Assembly: GCA_903824935.1 (NCBI GenBank)
Contig: CAIJYT010000029.1
Coordinates: 1-60,974 of the forward strand
Length of the DNA stretch: 60,974 nt
Direction: 5' to 3'
Source of the DNA: an uncultured Bacteroidales bacterium
GTDB lineage: Bacteria; Bacteroidota; Bacteroidia; Bacteroidales; FEN-979
Shown here: positions 28,860 to 36,708 of the stretch, one piece after another
Position numbering within the stretch: the first letter of the stretch is position 1
Layout: each line of letters begins with the position of its first letter
Translations under genes and position numbers: made by a program
Notes under the pieces: model-generated
Told to the model about the DNA's origin: nothing
Databases searched by the model: none
What the model saw: the letters and a program-made list of their open reading frames with translations, nothing else

Positions 28860-29522
28860 ATGAAAAAAATCTTCCTTCTCCCACTGCTGCTCTTGATGCT
28901 GTTTTTTGTCAAACCATCCTCTGCCCAGAGGTTCCTCGGAGGTATTTCGGTCGGGGCCAATTTCTGCCAGGTTGACGGGGACCAGTTTTACGGATTCAGG
29001 AAGGTCGGAATAAATTTCGGCCCCATGGCCATCCTGCCTTTTGGAAAACAAAAACAATGGTCGGTGAGCATGGAACTCCTTTACTCCCAAAAAGGCAGCT
29101 ATCACGCCGGAAGTACCGATTCAACCTATTACCGCCTCAACCTCGATTATATCGATATACCGGTAATGGTGCATTTTACCGATAAAGAGATCATCTCGGC
29201 AGGTGCCGGCGTTTGCTACGGACAGCTTATCGGGAAAAAGGAATCCACCTTATATGTTGTAACCCCACAGTCGGATTTTTTACCCTATGACCTGTCAATC
29301 CTCGGTGAGGTCTCACTGAGGCTGTGGAACAGGTTATGGATCAATGTAAGGTATCAGTACTCTATGGTAAACCTCCGCACGGTGACATTTAAAGATCCAT
29401 ATAATCCTTCTGATACCTGGGACAGGAAACAATACAACAATCTTCTAAGTATGCGACTGACCTACATCTTCAACCAGCCGCTGCGGAACAAACCGAGAAA
29501 ACCCAAAGGAGACGAGGAATAG
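28860..29522 (+). CDS. Outer membrane beta-barrel protein (porin-family/PorT-like)
   Basis: Signal peptide, GGISVGANFCQVDGD, LDYIDIPVMVHF, terminal aromatic barrel pattern. Confidence 0.8.
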   Translation: MKKIFLLPLLLLMLFFVKPSSAQRFLGGISVGANFCQVDGDQFYGFRKVGINFGPMAILPFGKQKQWSVSMELLYSQKGSYHAGSTDSTYYRLNLDYIDIPVMVHFTDKEIISAGAGVCYGQLIGKKESTLYVVTPQSDFLPYDLSILGEVSLRLWNRLWINVRYQYSMVNLRTVTFKDPYNPSDTWDRKQYNNLLSMRLTYIFNQPLRNKPRKPKGDEE

Positions 29523-29543
29523 TACAATTTGAATTTCGAATAT

Positions 29544-29594
29544 TGAATATTGAACATTGAATTTTGAAGTACAAAATTCGACATTCGATATTCG
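29544..29594. terminator. Long AT-rich imperfect hairpin between convergent genes; possible bidirectional terminator
   Basis: Central GAATTTTG-aagta-CAAAATTC, stem extends outward through GAATATTG...TGATATTC-type pairs with wobbles; part of a TTGAATATTGAA-type repeat. Confidence 0.5.
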
Positions 29595-29618
29595 TTGATC
29601 AATATTCGATATTCAGTT

Positions 29619-30434
29619 TTAAATAATTCTCCTGATCATCTTCAGCTTATGAGTATACTCATGCAGGTCGTTGTGAAAGATCCCCTGCTGGTCTATGAGA
29701 TCGTTGCGCACCCGGCCTGAACAATGAAGAATCTTCTGTCGGTCGATGAGTATTCCAACATGACAGATCTTACCTTCTTCATTTTCGAAAAATGCAAGGT
29801 CGCCCGGCTCGGCTTCCTCCAGGCTGGCAACTGGTTCTCCCTGTTCGGCCTGCTGTGAGGCATCTCTTTTAAGACGGATGTTTTTAAGTTTATAAGCCAT
29901 CTGGACCAGGCCTGAACAGTCAATTCCGAATAAGGAACGTCCTCCCCATAAATAAGGAGCGTTAAGGAATTGCATGGCGTCGTGGACAAGATCATGCTTC
30001 AGTTCCATCATATTCTCAGGGCCTTCTTCATCCCCGTCTTCAAAATCGGATATCATGGAAACCTGCCCGTCATAAACGAAAACCTGGTCGCCGATCTGCA
30101 TGCTTACCTCTTCGATCCCGGGTAATGAACTGCCGAAAAGGATAGGAAACTGGACCTTGGCTTCTTCATTGGTGACAAGCTGGACCAGGTCGAGGGAACA
30201 GCGGGTGCCTGCCTGGCACAGTCGTTCGAATTCCTCAGCATCAATGGCGAAGTGGTTTTTCACGCTGATCCACCCTTCATAGTCATCGTATTCGAGTTTT
30301 ACCCTGATCCATTCGGGATCTGCTTGTAAAACAGAATATAATTCACCGAACAGCAGCTGTGTGCACATTTCGGCTTTATGTGATGGTTCCGACCGAACCG
30401 GAACAACGCTTTGAAGGCAAATGCCGTAATCCAT
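29619..30434 (-). CDS. SH3 and NlpC/P60 domain endopeptidase
   Basis: FLNAPYLWGGRSLFGIDCSGLVQMAYK, GDLAFFENEEGKICHVGILID; start corrected from 30524 using TACCTTTG at 30452-30459. Confidence 0.92.
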   Translation of the reverse strand: MDYGICLQSVVPVRSEPSHKAEMCTQLLFGELYSVLQADPEWIRVKLEYDDYEGWISVKNHFAIDAEEFERLCQAGTRCSLDLVQLVTNEEAKVQFPILFGSSLPGIEEVSMQIGDQVFVYDGQVSMISDFEDGDEEGPENMMELKHDLVHDAMQFLNAPYLWGGRSLFGIDCSGLVQMAYKLKNIRLKRDASQQAEQGEPVASLEEAEPGDLAFFENEEGKICHVGILIDRQKILHCSGRVRNDLIDQQGIFHNDLHEYTHKLKMIRRII

Positions 30435-30451
30435 AAATGTAGATTTGAGGG

Positions 30452-30459
30452 CAAAGGTA
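30452..30459 (-). promoter_or_regulatory. Bacteroidota-type -7 element (TACCTTTG) for the NlpC/P60 gene
   Basis: Plus-strand CAAAGGTA, 17 bp upstream of ATG 30434. Confidence 0.5.
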
Positions 30460-30473
30460 ATGAAATAGAGCAA

Positions 30474-30540
30474 AGTGAAAAGCGTTTGCCGAAGGTGAAA
30501 TGAGCACGCAAATGAAATAAGCAATTAGTGCGAATAAATG
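30474..30540 (+). repeat. About 65-bp dispersed repeat, inverted copy of 9351-9420
   Basis: gtgaaaagcgtttgccgaaggtgaaatgagcacgcaaatgaaataagcaattagtgcgaataaatg. Confidence 0.9.
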
Positions 30541-30561
30541 CAAAAATAAAGCGCCTGCAAC

Positions 30562-31185
30562 TTAATTGCCGGGGCCTTCCTCCAATTTATGCTTTATCCC
30601 TTCCATGACCTTCAGGGGAGTTTCAACGATGACCATGTTATACAGCCAGGATGGCACGTTCCCACCCGGGTCGACAAATCCTTCCAGCACTGCATGCACG
30701 GTTTGTTTATCGATTGGGGTCAGCGTCCACTTCTGCCAGTAGTTCACAATCCGAACGATATCCTTATATTCAGGTACAACCCCCGGCAACGGCTTTGCAT
30801 ATACCACCTTTGCCCCGGTCAGGCTGTCGATGCTGATGCTGACGTCAACACAGATATCCCTGTCACTCAGGGGCCAGGGCACATCGTATACAAAGTAGTA
30901 ACTGACGTGTTTCTCCGATACGGGCTCAAGTACCCTGAGTCCCCTGATGTTCTTGTCCCACCAGCTGAAGTTCTTCACATTGCCTATATACTTGCCGATC
31001 TCCTGCATGCTCGCATGAAATGTGGTCTCGCCCCTGAAGCATTTGAAGGTGGAGTATTCGGGAACCCTTGTGTAGAGTTTGATCCCGTTCTTTTCCTTTA
31101 TGTAATTCCAGGACTGTGCCTTCAGATTTATGTTGCCTGCAGTCAGAACCAATACCAGCAGAAAAAAATATGATAATGGTCTCAT
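30562..31185 (-). CDS. START domain-containing protein
   Basis: Signal peptide, WNYIKEKNGIKLYTRVPEYSTFKCFRGETTFHASMQEI, PWPLSDRDICVDVS. Confidence 0.87.
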   Translation of the reverse strand: MRPLSYFFLLVLVLTAGNINLKAQSWNYIKEKNGIKLYTRVPEYSTFKCFRGETTFHASMQEIGKYIGNVKNFSWWDKNIRGLRVLEPVSEKHVSYYFVYDVPWPLSDRDICVDVSISIDSLTGAKVVYAKPLPGVVPEYKDIVRIVNYWQKWTLTPIDKQTVHAVLEGFVDPGGNVPSWLYNMVIVETPLKVMEGIKHKLEEGPGN

Positions 31186-31213
31186 CGCCGGATGGTTTAT
31201 GTTTTCAACATCC

Positions 31214-31729
31214 TCAGTGAAGGAAGCGGTTGAGGGGTGACTCAGGAAAAAAATATAAATTCACAAGAAACCCAGTGATCAGCGGCAGGGCAAGCAGTGC
31301 CATATTCATGGCAATGTGAAATACAGGGGGAAGCTTATTTCTCCGAAGCATTTGGACTTTGAAGTTATTCCTCATGGTCAGCAACTTGTACTCAATGTTG
31401 AAAATGACTGAATAGATTGAAAAAGTCACTGTGAAAATGACAGAGATGCTGCCGGTTAAAAGGAAGATGGGCAGGTCATGAAAAACGAGGCCACTGAAAA
31501 GAAAGATCAGGAAAATGGCGAAAGGCCTTTTTTTATTACCTCCGAGGAGGGAGTACATTCTGAAAAAGATATACCCTGAAAACGGGTTCCACATCCTCCA
31601 GAATCCGCAGAAGCTCTTTTGCGAAAAACTTTTCCTGATGGTATTAACCAGGACCTGGTCAAAAGATAAAAATAAATAGTCCCGACGTTTAAGGTACTGT
31701 CCAAAACTAATCGTCGGTTTATTTAACAT
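31214..31729 (-). CDS. Putative integral membrane protein, possibly truncated MBOAT/wax-synthase-like
   Basis: Several TM segments; FWRMWNPFSGYIFFRMY and FLFSGLVFHDLP vaguely recall MBOAT motifs. Confidence 0.5.
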   Translation of the reverse strand: MLNKPTISFGQYLKRRDYLFLSFDQVLVNTIRKSFSQKSFCGFWRMWNPFSGYIFFRMYSLLGGNKKRPFAIFLIFLFSGLVFHDLPIFLLTGSISVIFTVTFSIYSVIFNIEYKLLTMRNNFKVQMLRRNKLPPVFHIAMNMALLALPLITGFLVNLYFFPESPLNRFLH

Positions 31730-31804
31730 CTGACCAGTTTACAATGTTAATGCTCTGTCAAATATAATACAATTTAACAAAAAAGAACTACATGAATTAT
31801 TGTT

Positions 31805-31975
31805 TCATCTTGCTTTTTTTGCCTTCAGTTCGTGTACAGCACACCCCCCGCAACCCGATGAAGCGCAGCCATCGCATTTGCCCGCAGGACGTGTAACAGA
31901 CTTTACCAGCCGGAACACAACAGTAGCAGCTGCAGAGGCAATGAAGAGGGAGACGATGATATATTGAATGATCAT
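31805..31975 (-). CDS. FeoB-associated Cys-rich membrane protein (56 aa), absent from the ORF track
   Basis: Hand translation: MIIQYIIVSLFIASAAATVVFRLVKSVTRPAGKCDGCASSGCGGCAVHELKAKKAR*; one TM then CDGC...CGGC; 4 nt downstream of feoB. Confidence 0.85.
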   Translation of the reverse strand: MIIQYIIVSLFIASAAATVVFRLVKSVTRPAGKCDGCASSGCGGCAVHELKAKKAR

Positions 31976-31979
31976 TTTT

Positions 31980-34382
31980 TCAAAGTATTAAGGATCCCAG
32001 CTGGTATACGGCAAATGACAGCGACCAGGCTAAAACCGTGGTGTAAACGATCAGAAACAGGGCCCATTTCCATTGGCCCGATTCCCGTTTTACAGTGGCG
32101 ATCACCGCTATACAAGGCATGTAGATCAGGATGAACAGGATGTATGAAAACCCGACAAGGGGAGTAAATATCTTTTTTCCTTTCAGTTTTCCGCTGTCAT
32201 AGGTGACCGCTTGCAGTTTGGTCGTCAGGTCTGTTTTAGGAGAGACCTCATCCGCCGAAGGCGTTCCAAACAAAACACCCATGGTACTAACGACGACTTC
32301 CTTCGCTGCGGCCCCGGTGATCAGGCTTACGCCCATCCTCCAGTCAAAGCCCAGCGGGGCTATCACCGGCTCTATCACCTTGCCTATCTTCCCTATGTAT
32401 GACTGCTGAAGGCGTTCGGCCCGGCTGACACTCGCGCCACCGGGGAAATATTCCAGGGCCCAGATGATGATGACAGCGATCAGGATAACGCCTCCCATTT
32501 TCTTCAGGTACTGCTGGCCCTTTTCCCACATATGACTGATGATGACCCTGAAGGTTGGCATGCGGTAGGGCGGAAGTTCCATGACAAAAGGCGCTTCCTT
32601 GTTTTTGAATAAAAATTTCTTGAAGACCAGTGAGATCAGCACCGCCAGTACTATCCCTGTCATATAGACCAGGAAGATCACGGTCCCTGCATGTTTCGGG
32701 AAAATGGCGCCTGTGATCAGGAGGTAAACCGGGAGCCGGGCACTGCACGACATGAAGGGGTTGATCAGCATGGTGAGCAGCCTGTCGTTGCGATCTTTCA
32801 GGGTGCGCGTTACCATGATGGCAGGAACATTGCAGCCGAAGCCCATGATGAGTGGAATGAATGACTGCCCGTGCAACCCCATCTTATGCATCAGCTTGTC
32901 CATGATAAACGCAGCCCTGGCCATGTACCCTGAATCTTCCATCAGTGAGATGAAGAAGAATAGTATAAGGATGTTGGGAAGGAAGACGATCACACTCCCG
33001 ACCCCGTTGATAATGCCGTCGACAAGCAGGTCCCTGACTGGGCCGGATGGAAGAATGTTCGAGGCGACACCTCCGAACCAACCGACCATCAGGTCGATCC
33101 AGTGTTTCGGGTAATCGCCCATTGAGAAGGTGGTTTGGAACATCACCCATAAAAAGAAAAGAAAAACAGGGAAACCGAAATACTTATGGGTGATGATGTT
33201 GTCGATGCGGTCGCTAAGGGTTTTGCCCTTGAATGCCTGCTCATTGAATTTCATGGTTTCACGGAGGGCGCCCGAAATAAAGCCGTAGCGTGCATCGGTG
33301 ATTAGCGTGGCACTGTCTTCGTAATAATTTTCCTCGAGCCGTTTTATCTCCCTTTCTGCGACCGAAATGATGGATTTATAATGGCCTGAATGAACCAGGC
33401 TGCGCCTGATATCCTCGTCTTTTTCGAGAAGCTTTATGCTGAAATAACGGGTCGATATCCTTAAAGTAAGGGCTTCGTCCTTGCGGATGACCTCCTGAAT
33501 CCTCTGAATCGAGCGCTCCAGTTCTTCACCATAATTGATATGGACATGCCTCACCACCGGGTCCCTGTCTTCAAACACTTCTATGACCCTGTCGAACAGT
33601 TCCCTGATGCCTTCGCCCCTCGAACTGATGGTCGGGATGACAGGGATGCCAAGAAGCGCTCCAAGGGCCTTATAATCCAGCACATGCCCTTTCTTTTCGA
33701 ACTCATCGTACATGTTCAGGGCAATGACCACCCTGATGTCCATGTCGATAAGCTGGGTCGTGAGATAAAGGTTCCTTTCGAGATTCGACCCGTCGAGAAT
33801 ATTAATGACAATATCAGGATTGTTATCTGTGATATGCGTCCTTACAAAAAGTTCCTCCGGAGAATAGGCGGTGAGCGAATACGTACCCGGCAGGTCGGTG
33901 ATGTTAAAGGTATACCCGCCCTGCCTGAACTTTGCAGTTTTGCTGTCGACGGTCACCCCACCGAAATTTCCAACCCTTTCATGCGAGCCAGAGGCATGGT
34001 TGAACAGGGTGGTCTTCCCGCAATTCGGGTTTCCGACAAGGGCTATATCGATGGCCTTTCCCCGGTCACCGTCAAGTTCCCTCAGGGTCTCCTCCTCGAT
34101 CGTGCCGTTATATTGTTTTTGATCTGTGTCTGCGGATGAGTACGCGGCTTCGTTTCCGGTGGGGATGATCTCAATGAGCCGTGCTTCAGTCTGCCTCAGC
34201 GAAACGTTGTATCCCAGGATCTTGTATTCCACGGGATCGAGCAATGGTGCCGATTTGACAACAACTACCTCTTTCCCGCGGACGAATCCCATCTCGGTGA
34301 TACGTTTACGGAATGCGCCACGGCCGCGGACCTTCGTTATCAGACCGCGTTCGCCTTCCTTCAGGTCAAAAAGTGTTGACAA
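31980..34382 (-). CDS. feoB: FeoA-FeoB fusion ferrous iron transporter
   Basis: N-terminal FeoA-like domain (LKEGERGLITKVRGRGAFRKRITEMGFVRGKEV), then GNPNCGKTTLFN, DLPGTYSLTAYSPEE and FeoB TM region. Confidence 0.96.
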   Translation of the reverse strand: MSTLFDLKEGERGLITKVRGRGAFRKRITEMGFVRGKEVVVVKSAPLLDPVEYKILGYNVSLRQTEARLIEIIPTGNEAAYSSADTDQKQYNGTIEEETLRELDGDRGKAIDIALVGNPNCGKTTLFNHASGSHERVGNFGGVTVDSKTAKFRQGGYTFNITDLPGTYSLTAYSPEELFVRTHITDNNPDIVINILDGSNLERNLYLTTQLIDMDIRVVIALNMYDEFEKKGHVLDYKALGALLGIPVIPTISSRGEGIRELFDRVIEVFEDRDPVVRHVHINYGEELERSIQRIQEVIRKDEALTLRISTRYFSIKLLEKDEDIRRSLVHSGHYKSIISVAEREIKRLEENYYEDSATLITDARYGFISGALRETMKFNEQAFKGKTLSDRIDNIITHKYFGFPVFLFFLWVMFQTTFSMGDYPKHWIDLMVGWFGGVASNILPSGPVRDLLVDGIINGVGSVIVFLPNILILFFFISLMEDSGYMARAAFIMDKLMHKMGLHGQSFIPLIMGFGCNVPAIMVTRTLKDRNDRLLTMLINPFMSCSARLPVYLLITGAIFPKHAGTVIFLVYMTGIVLAVLISLVFKKFLFKNKEAPFVMELPPYRMPTFRVIISHMWEKGQQYLKKMGGVILIAVIIIWALEYFPGGASVSRAERLQQSYIGKIGKVIEPVIAPLGFDWRMGVSLITGAAAKEVVVSTMGVLFGTPSADEVSPKTDLTTKLQAVTYDSGKLKGKKIFTPLVGFSYILFILIYMPCIAVIATVKRESGQWKWALFLIVYTTVLAWSLSFAVYQLGSLIL

Positions 34383-34403
34383 TTAATTTAGATTAAATTA
34401 ACG

Positions 34404-34411
34404 CAAAAGTA
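34404..34411 (-). promoter_or_regulatory. Bacteroidota-type -7 element (TACTTTTG) for feoAB
   Basis: Plus-strand CAAAAGTA, about 22 bp upstream of the feoAB ATG; fits TAnnTTTG. Confidence 0.5.
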
Positions 34412-34481
34412 CGAAAATTTGCCGGAAAACCAATGAACAATAATGATCCAGTGAAAAATATTTAATTGAACAGGAGATCGG

Positions 34482-35111
34482 TTACGAAAGAATTCCAGGG
34501 ATCATATTCAGGTATTCCGACGTTTCCGGACCTAAATTAAAGAGCAGATCTAAAATACTTAGGTTGGGAAGGAAGCCGTAGCGCTCCGAAAATGTCTGGG
34601 TATAAATAGGATTGTTAAACTTAGCCTGCTTTGAGGTAAGTTCGGTCCGGAGATCAAGCATGCCTTCCGGATTTCTGACATAAGTTTCAGTTAACCTGAC
34701 CTCCCTGGAGATTCGCAACAGCCGGAAAATGGTTTCAAGTATTTCCGAATTGTAGTCCGCAAGAAATTCATATTCCTTATCGAAAAATGGAATGAAATAG
34801 TCCTTGTAGTAAAGAAAAAACGGGGAATTGTTATAGGCGGCTTCGATGGCCCTCCAATGGGTCCTCTGCCACGGAAGGGCATACGAGATCAGGATATCCC
34901 TGGTCTTCGTATGATTTCCCCCGGGCTTTGTGACCGGTATGCTAAATGTTTGTTTGCCGTTTGGTCCGTAAATATTGAAATGATTGCGGCAGGTCTGTTT
35001 TGTGTATGTTTCTTCCAGGTCGATGAAAATTTCCCGGGCTTTAAACAGGGCCGAGAAATAACCAATCGGTGGAAAATACGAAGTAGAGACGATGATCCTC
35101 TCACCGGCCAT
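34482..35111 (-). CDS. WbqC family protein
   Basis: STSYFPPIGYFSALFKAREIFIDLEETYTKQTCRNHFNIYGPNGKQTFSIPV, WRAIEAAYNNSPFFLYY. Confidence 0.87.
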   Translation of the reverse strand: MAGERIIVSTSYFPPIGYFSALFKAREIFIDLEETYTKQTCRNHFNIYGPNGKQTFSIPVTKPGGNHTKTRDILISYALPWQRTHWRAIEAAYNNSPFFLYYKDYFIPFFDKEYEFLADYNSEILETIFRLLRISREVRLTETYVRNPEGMLDLRTELTSKQAKFNNPIYTQTFSERYGFLPNLSILDLLFNLGPETSEYLNMIPGILS

Positions 35112-35122
35112 ACTCCTTGGGA

Positions 35123-35491
35123 TCAGTTTGAGGACTTGTTCAGCAGAACGTCATCGATCGCTTTGATAAGCGAATCCTTGGGAAGCGCTCCGACTGCCAT
35201 TTGGGGCTGTCCGTCAACCGGGCAAAACAGCATGGATGGGATGCTCCTGATGCCGAAAACACCGGCAAGCTCCTGCTCGGCTTCGGTATCGATCTTGTAT
35301 ATGTTTACCTTGCCTGCATATTCAGTGGAGAGTTCCTCCAGGATTGGTGCCACCATTTTGCAGGGGCCGCACCAATCAGCATAAAAATCTATGATACACG
35401 GAAGGTTGCCTTCAAACTTCCAGTCCTTGTTCTGCTCAAAATTGAAGACCTTTTCTGTGAAGGTCGCTTTGGTCAGGTGTTCTGTTGCCAT
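35123..35491 (-). CDS. trxA: Thioredoxin
   Basis: IDFYADWCGPCKMVAPILEELSTEYAGKVNIYKIDTE. Confidence 0.92.
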   Translation of the reverse strand: MATEHLTKATFTEKVFNFEQNKDWKFEGNLPCIIDFYADWCGPCKMVAPILEELSTEYAGKVNIYKIDTEAEQELAGVFGIRSIPSMLFCPVDGQPQMAVGALPKDSLIKAIDDVLLNKSSN

Positions 35492-35504
35492 ATTGTTTTA
35501 TTTT

Positions 35505-36002
35505 TTATTGTTTTTTTTGCATTAATAAAGATTCATCTATCATGCTCTTCAGCCTGTCCTTCGGAAGGGCGCCAAGAGAGAAACTTGGCTTTCCGGATTT
35601 TGGCACGAACAGAAGCGCTGGAATTGAGCTTATGCCCATTAATCCTGATAATTCCTTGTTCTCATCCGTATTTATTTTATAAATGCGGATCTTCCCTTTG
35701 TATTCTGCTGCCAGCTCATCCATGGTCGGCGCAAGAGCCCTGCAGGGACGGCACCAGTCGGCATAAAAATCGACGATCACGGGAATGTCCCCTTCAAAAA
35801 CCCAGTTGCCGGCGCTTTTTTTGTAGTCCCACACAAGTTCGCGGAAAACCTCCTGGCTAAGATGAACGACCTTCCCCTCGGCTGTAAGTGAAAGCGCTTC
35901 TTTCTTTGTAGTTGCATTCGTTCCGGCAGATGCAGGATTCCCACTACATGCAGCCAGGCTGAGAAGGATGAACGGAAGAAAAAATAAGCTTATTTTTTTC
36001 AT
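35505..36002 (-). CDS. Thioredoxin-like lipoprotein
   Basis: Lipobox (LLSLAACSG), VDFYADWCRPCRALAPTMDEL; start corrected from 36134 to ATG 36002. Confidence 0.88.
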   Translation of the reverse strand: MKKISLFFLPFILLSLAACSGNPASAGTNATTKKEALSLTAEGKVVHLSQEVFRELVWDYKKSAGNWVFEGDIPVIVDFYADWCRPCRALAPTMDELAAEYKGKIRIYKINTDENKELSGLMGISSIPALLFVPKSGKPSFSLGALPKDRLKSMIDESLLMQKKQ

Positions 36003-36160
36003 TTTTATGATATATGATGGAATGGTTTCTGCTGCAAAATTACAAATATTTTTATTGAATCGCATAAATATCACTAAATTTTTTAATTTTGCAATCTGTA
36101 AGGGATGAGGTGCAATACCGATTAATTCCCACATTGTCTAAATCTTGCTGAATTAAACAT

Positions 36161-36559
36161 ATGTTTGAAATTAAAAAACTGAATGTCAGTCAATTTGAGA
36201 GTCTTTTCTCTTCTGATGAGAGTTGTCTTAAATTTATTGCCGATCAGAAATGGGCCGATGGATTCGTATGCAGGAAATGCGGACATACTAATTTTTGTAA
36301 GGGTAAGACTGCTTATTCCAGGAGATGTACGCGTTGCAAGTCTGAGGAATCCGTCACCGCGAATACCATATTCCATCGTTGCCATATCCCCATTACAGAA
36401 GCCTTTAAAATGGTGTACATGGTATGCCATGATCCTGAGATATCCTCCTATGAATTGTCGCGGCAGTTGGAGAAACGCCAGATGACGTGCTGGAAGCTCA
36501 AGGCCAAACTTATGGAGTGCATTGAGAAAAAGGGGGAGATAGATCTGCTGTACAAATAG
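36161..36559 (+). CDS. Solo IS1595-type transposase zinc-ribbon domain protein (no DDE domain)
   Basis: CRKCGHTNFCKGKTAYSRRCTRCKSEESVTANTIFHRCHIPITEAFKMVYMV; stops after about 132 aa. Confidence 0.8.
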   Translation: MFEIKKLNVSQFESLFSSDESCLKFIADQKWADGFVCRKCGHTNFCKGKTAYSRRCTRCKSEESVTANTIFHRCHIPITEAFKMVYMVCHDPEISSYELSRQLEKRQMTCWKLKAKLMECIEKKGEIDLLYK

Positions 36560-36708
36560 CGCTTTAGCTCGCACATCACACCACAGTTTCAGCGAGCATC
36601 TTTACAACGCCGCTACGGTGTCTGCGTCGCAACAAACTTATAGTTATCTTAAATAGCAGGAAGCTCCTTGCACCTGATGCGGCTTTTGTAAAATGCTCGC
36701 TGAAACAA
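36560..36708. repeat. Dispersed composite repeat filling a convergent intergenic gap
   Basis: Minus strand gcattttacaaaagccgcatcaggtgcaaggagctt...gacaccgtagcggcgttgtaaagatgc, aligns with 42342-42592. Confidence 0.75.

Noticed and set aside
30589-31173. 194-aa plus-strand ORF
   Set aside because: Antisense to the START-domain gene.
31214-31729. Calling the 171-aa membrane protein an MBOAT acyltransferase
   Set aside because: Motif resemblance is weak and the protein is too short for a full MBOAT; kept as putative membrane protein only.
33540-34139. 199-aa plus-strand ORF
   Set aside because: Antisense to feoAB G-domain region; no independent support.
35201-35860. 219-aa plus-strand ORF
   Set aside because: Spans antisense of two thioredoxin genes; both have strong active-site motifs on the minus strand.
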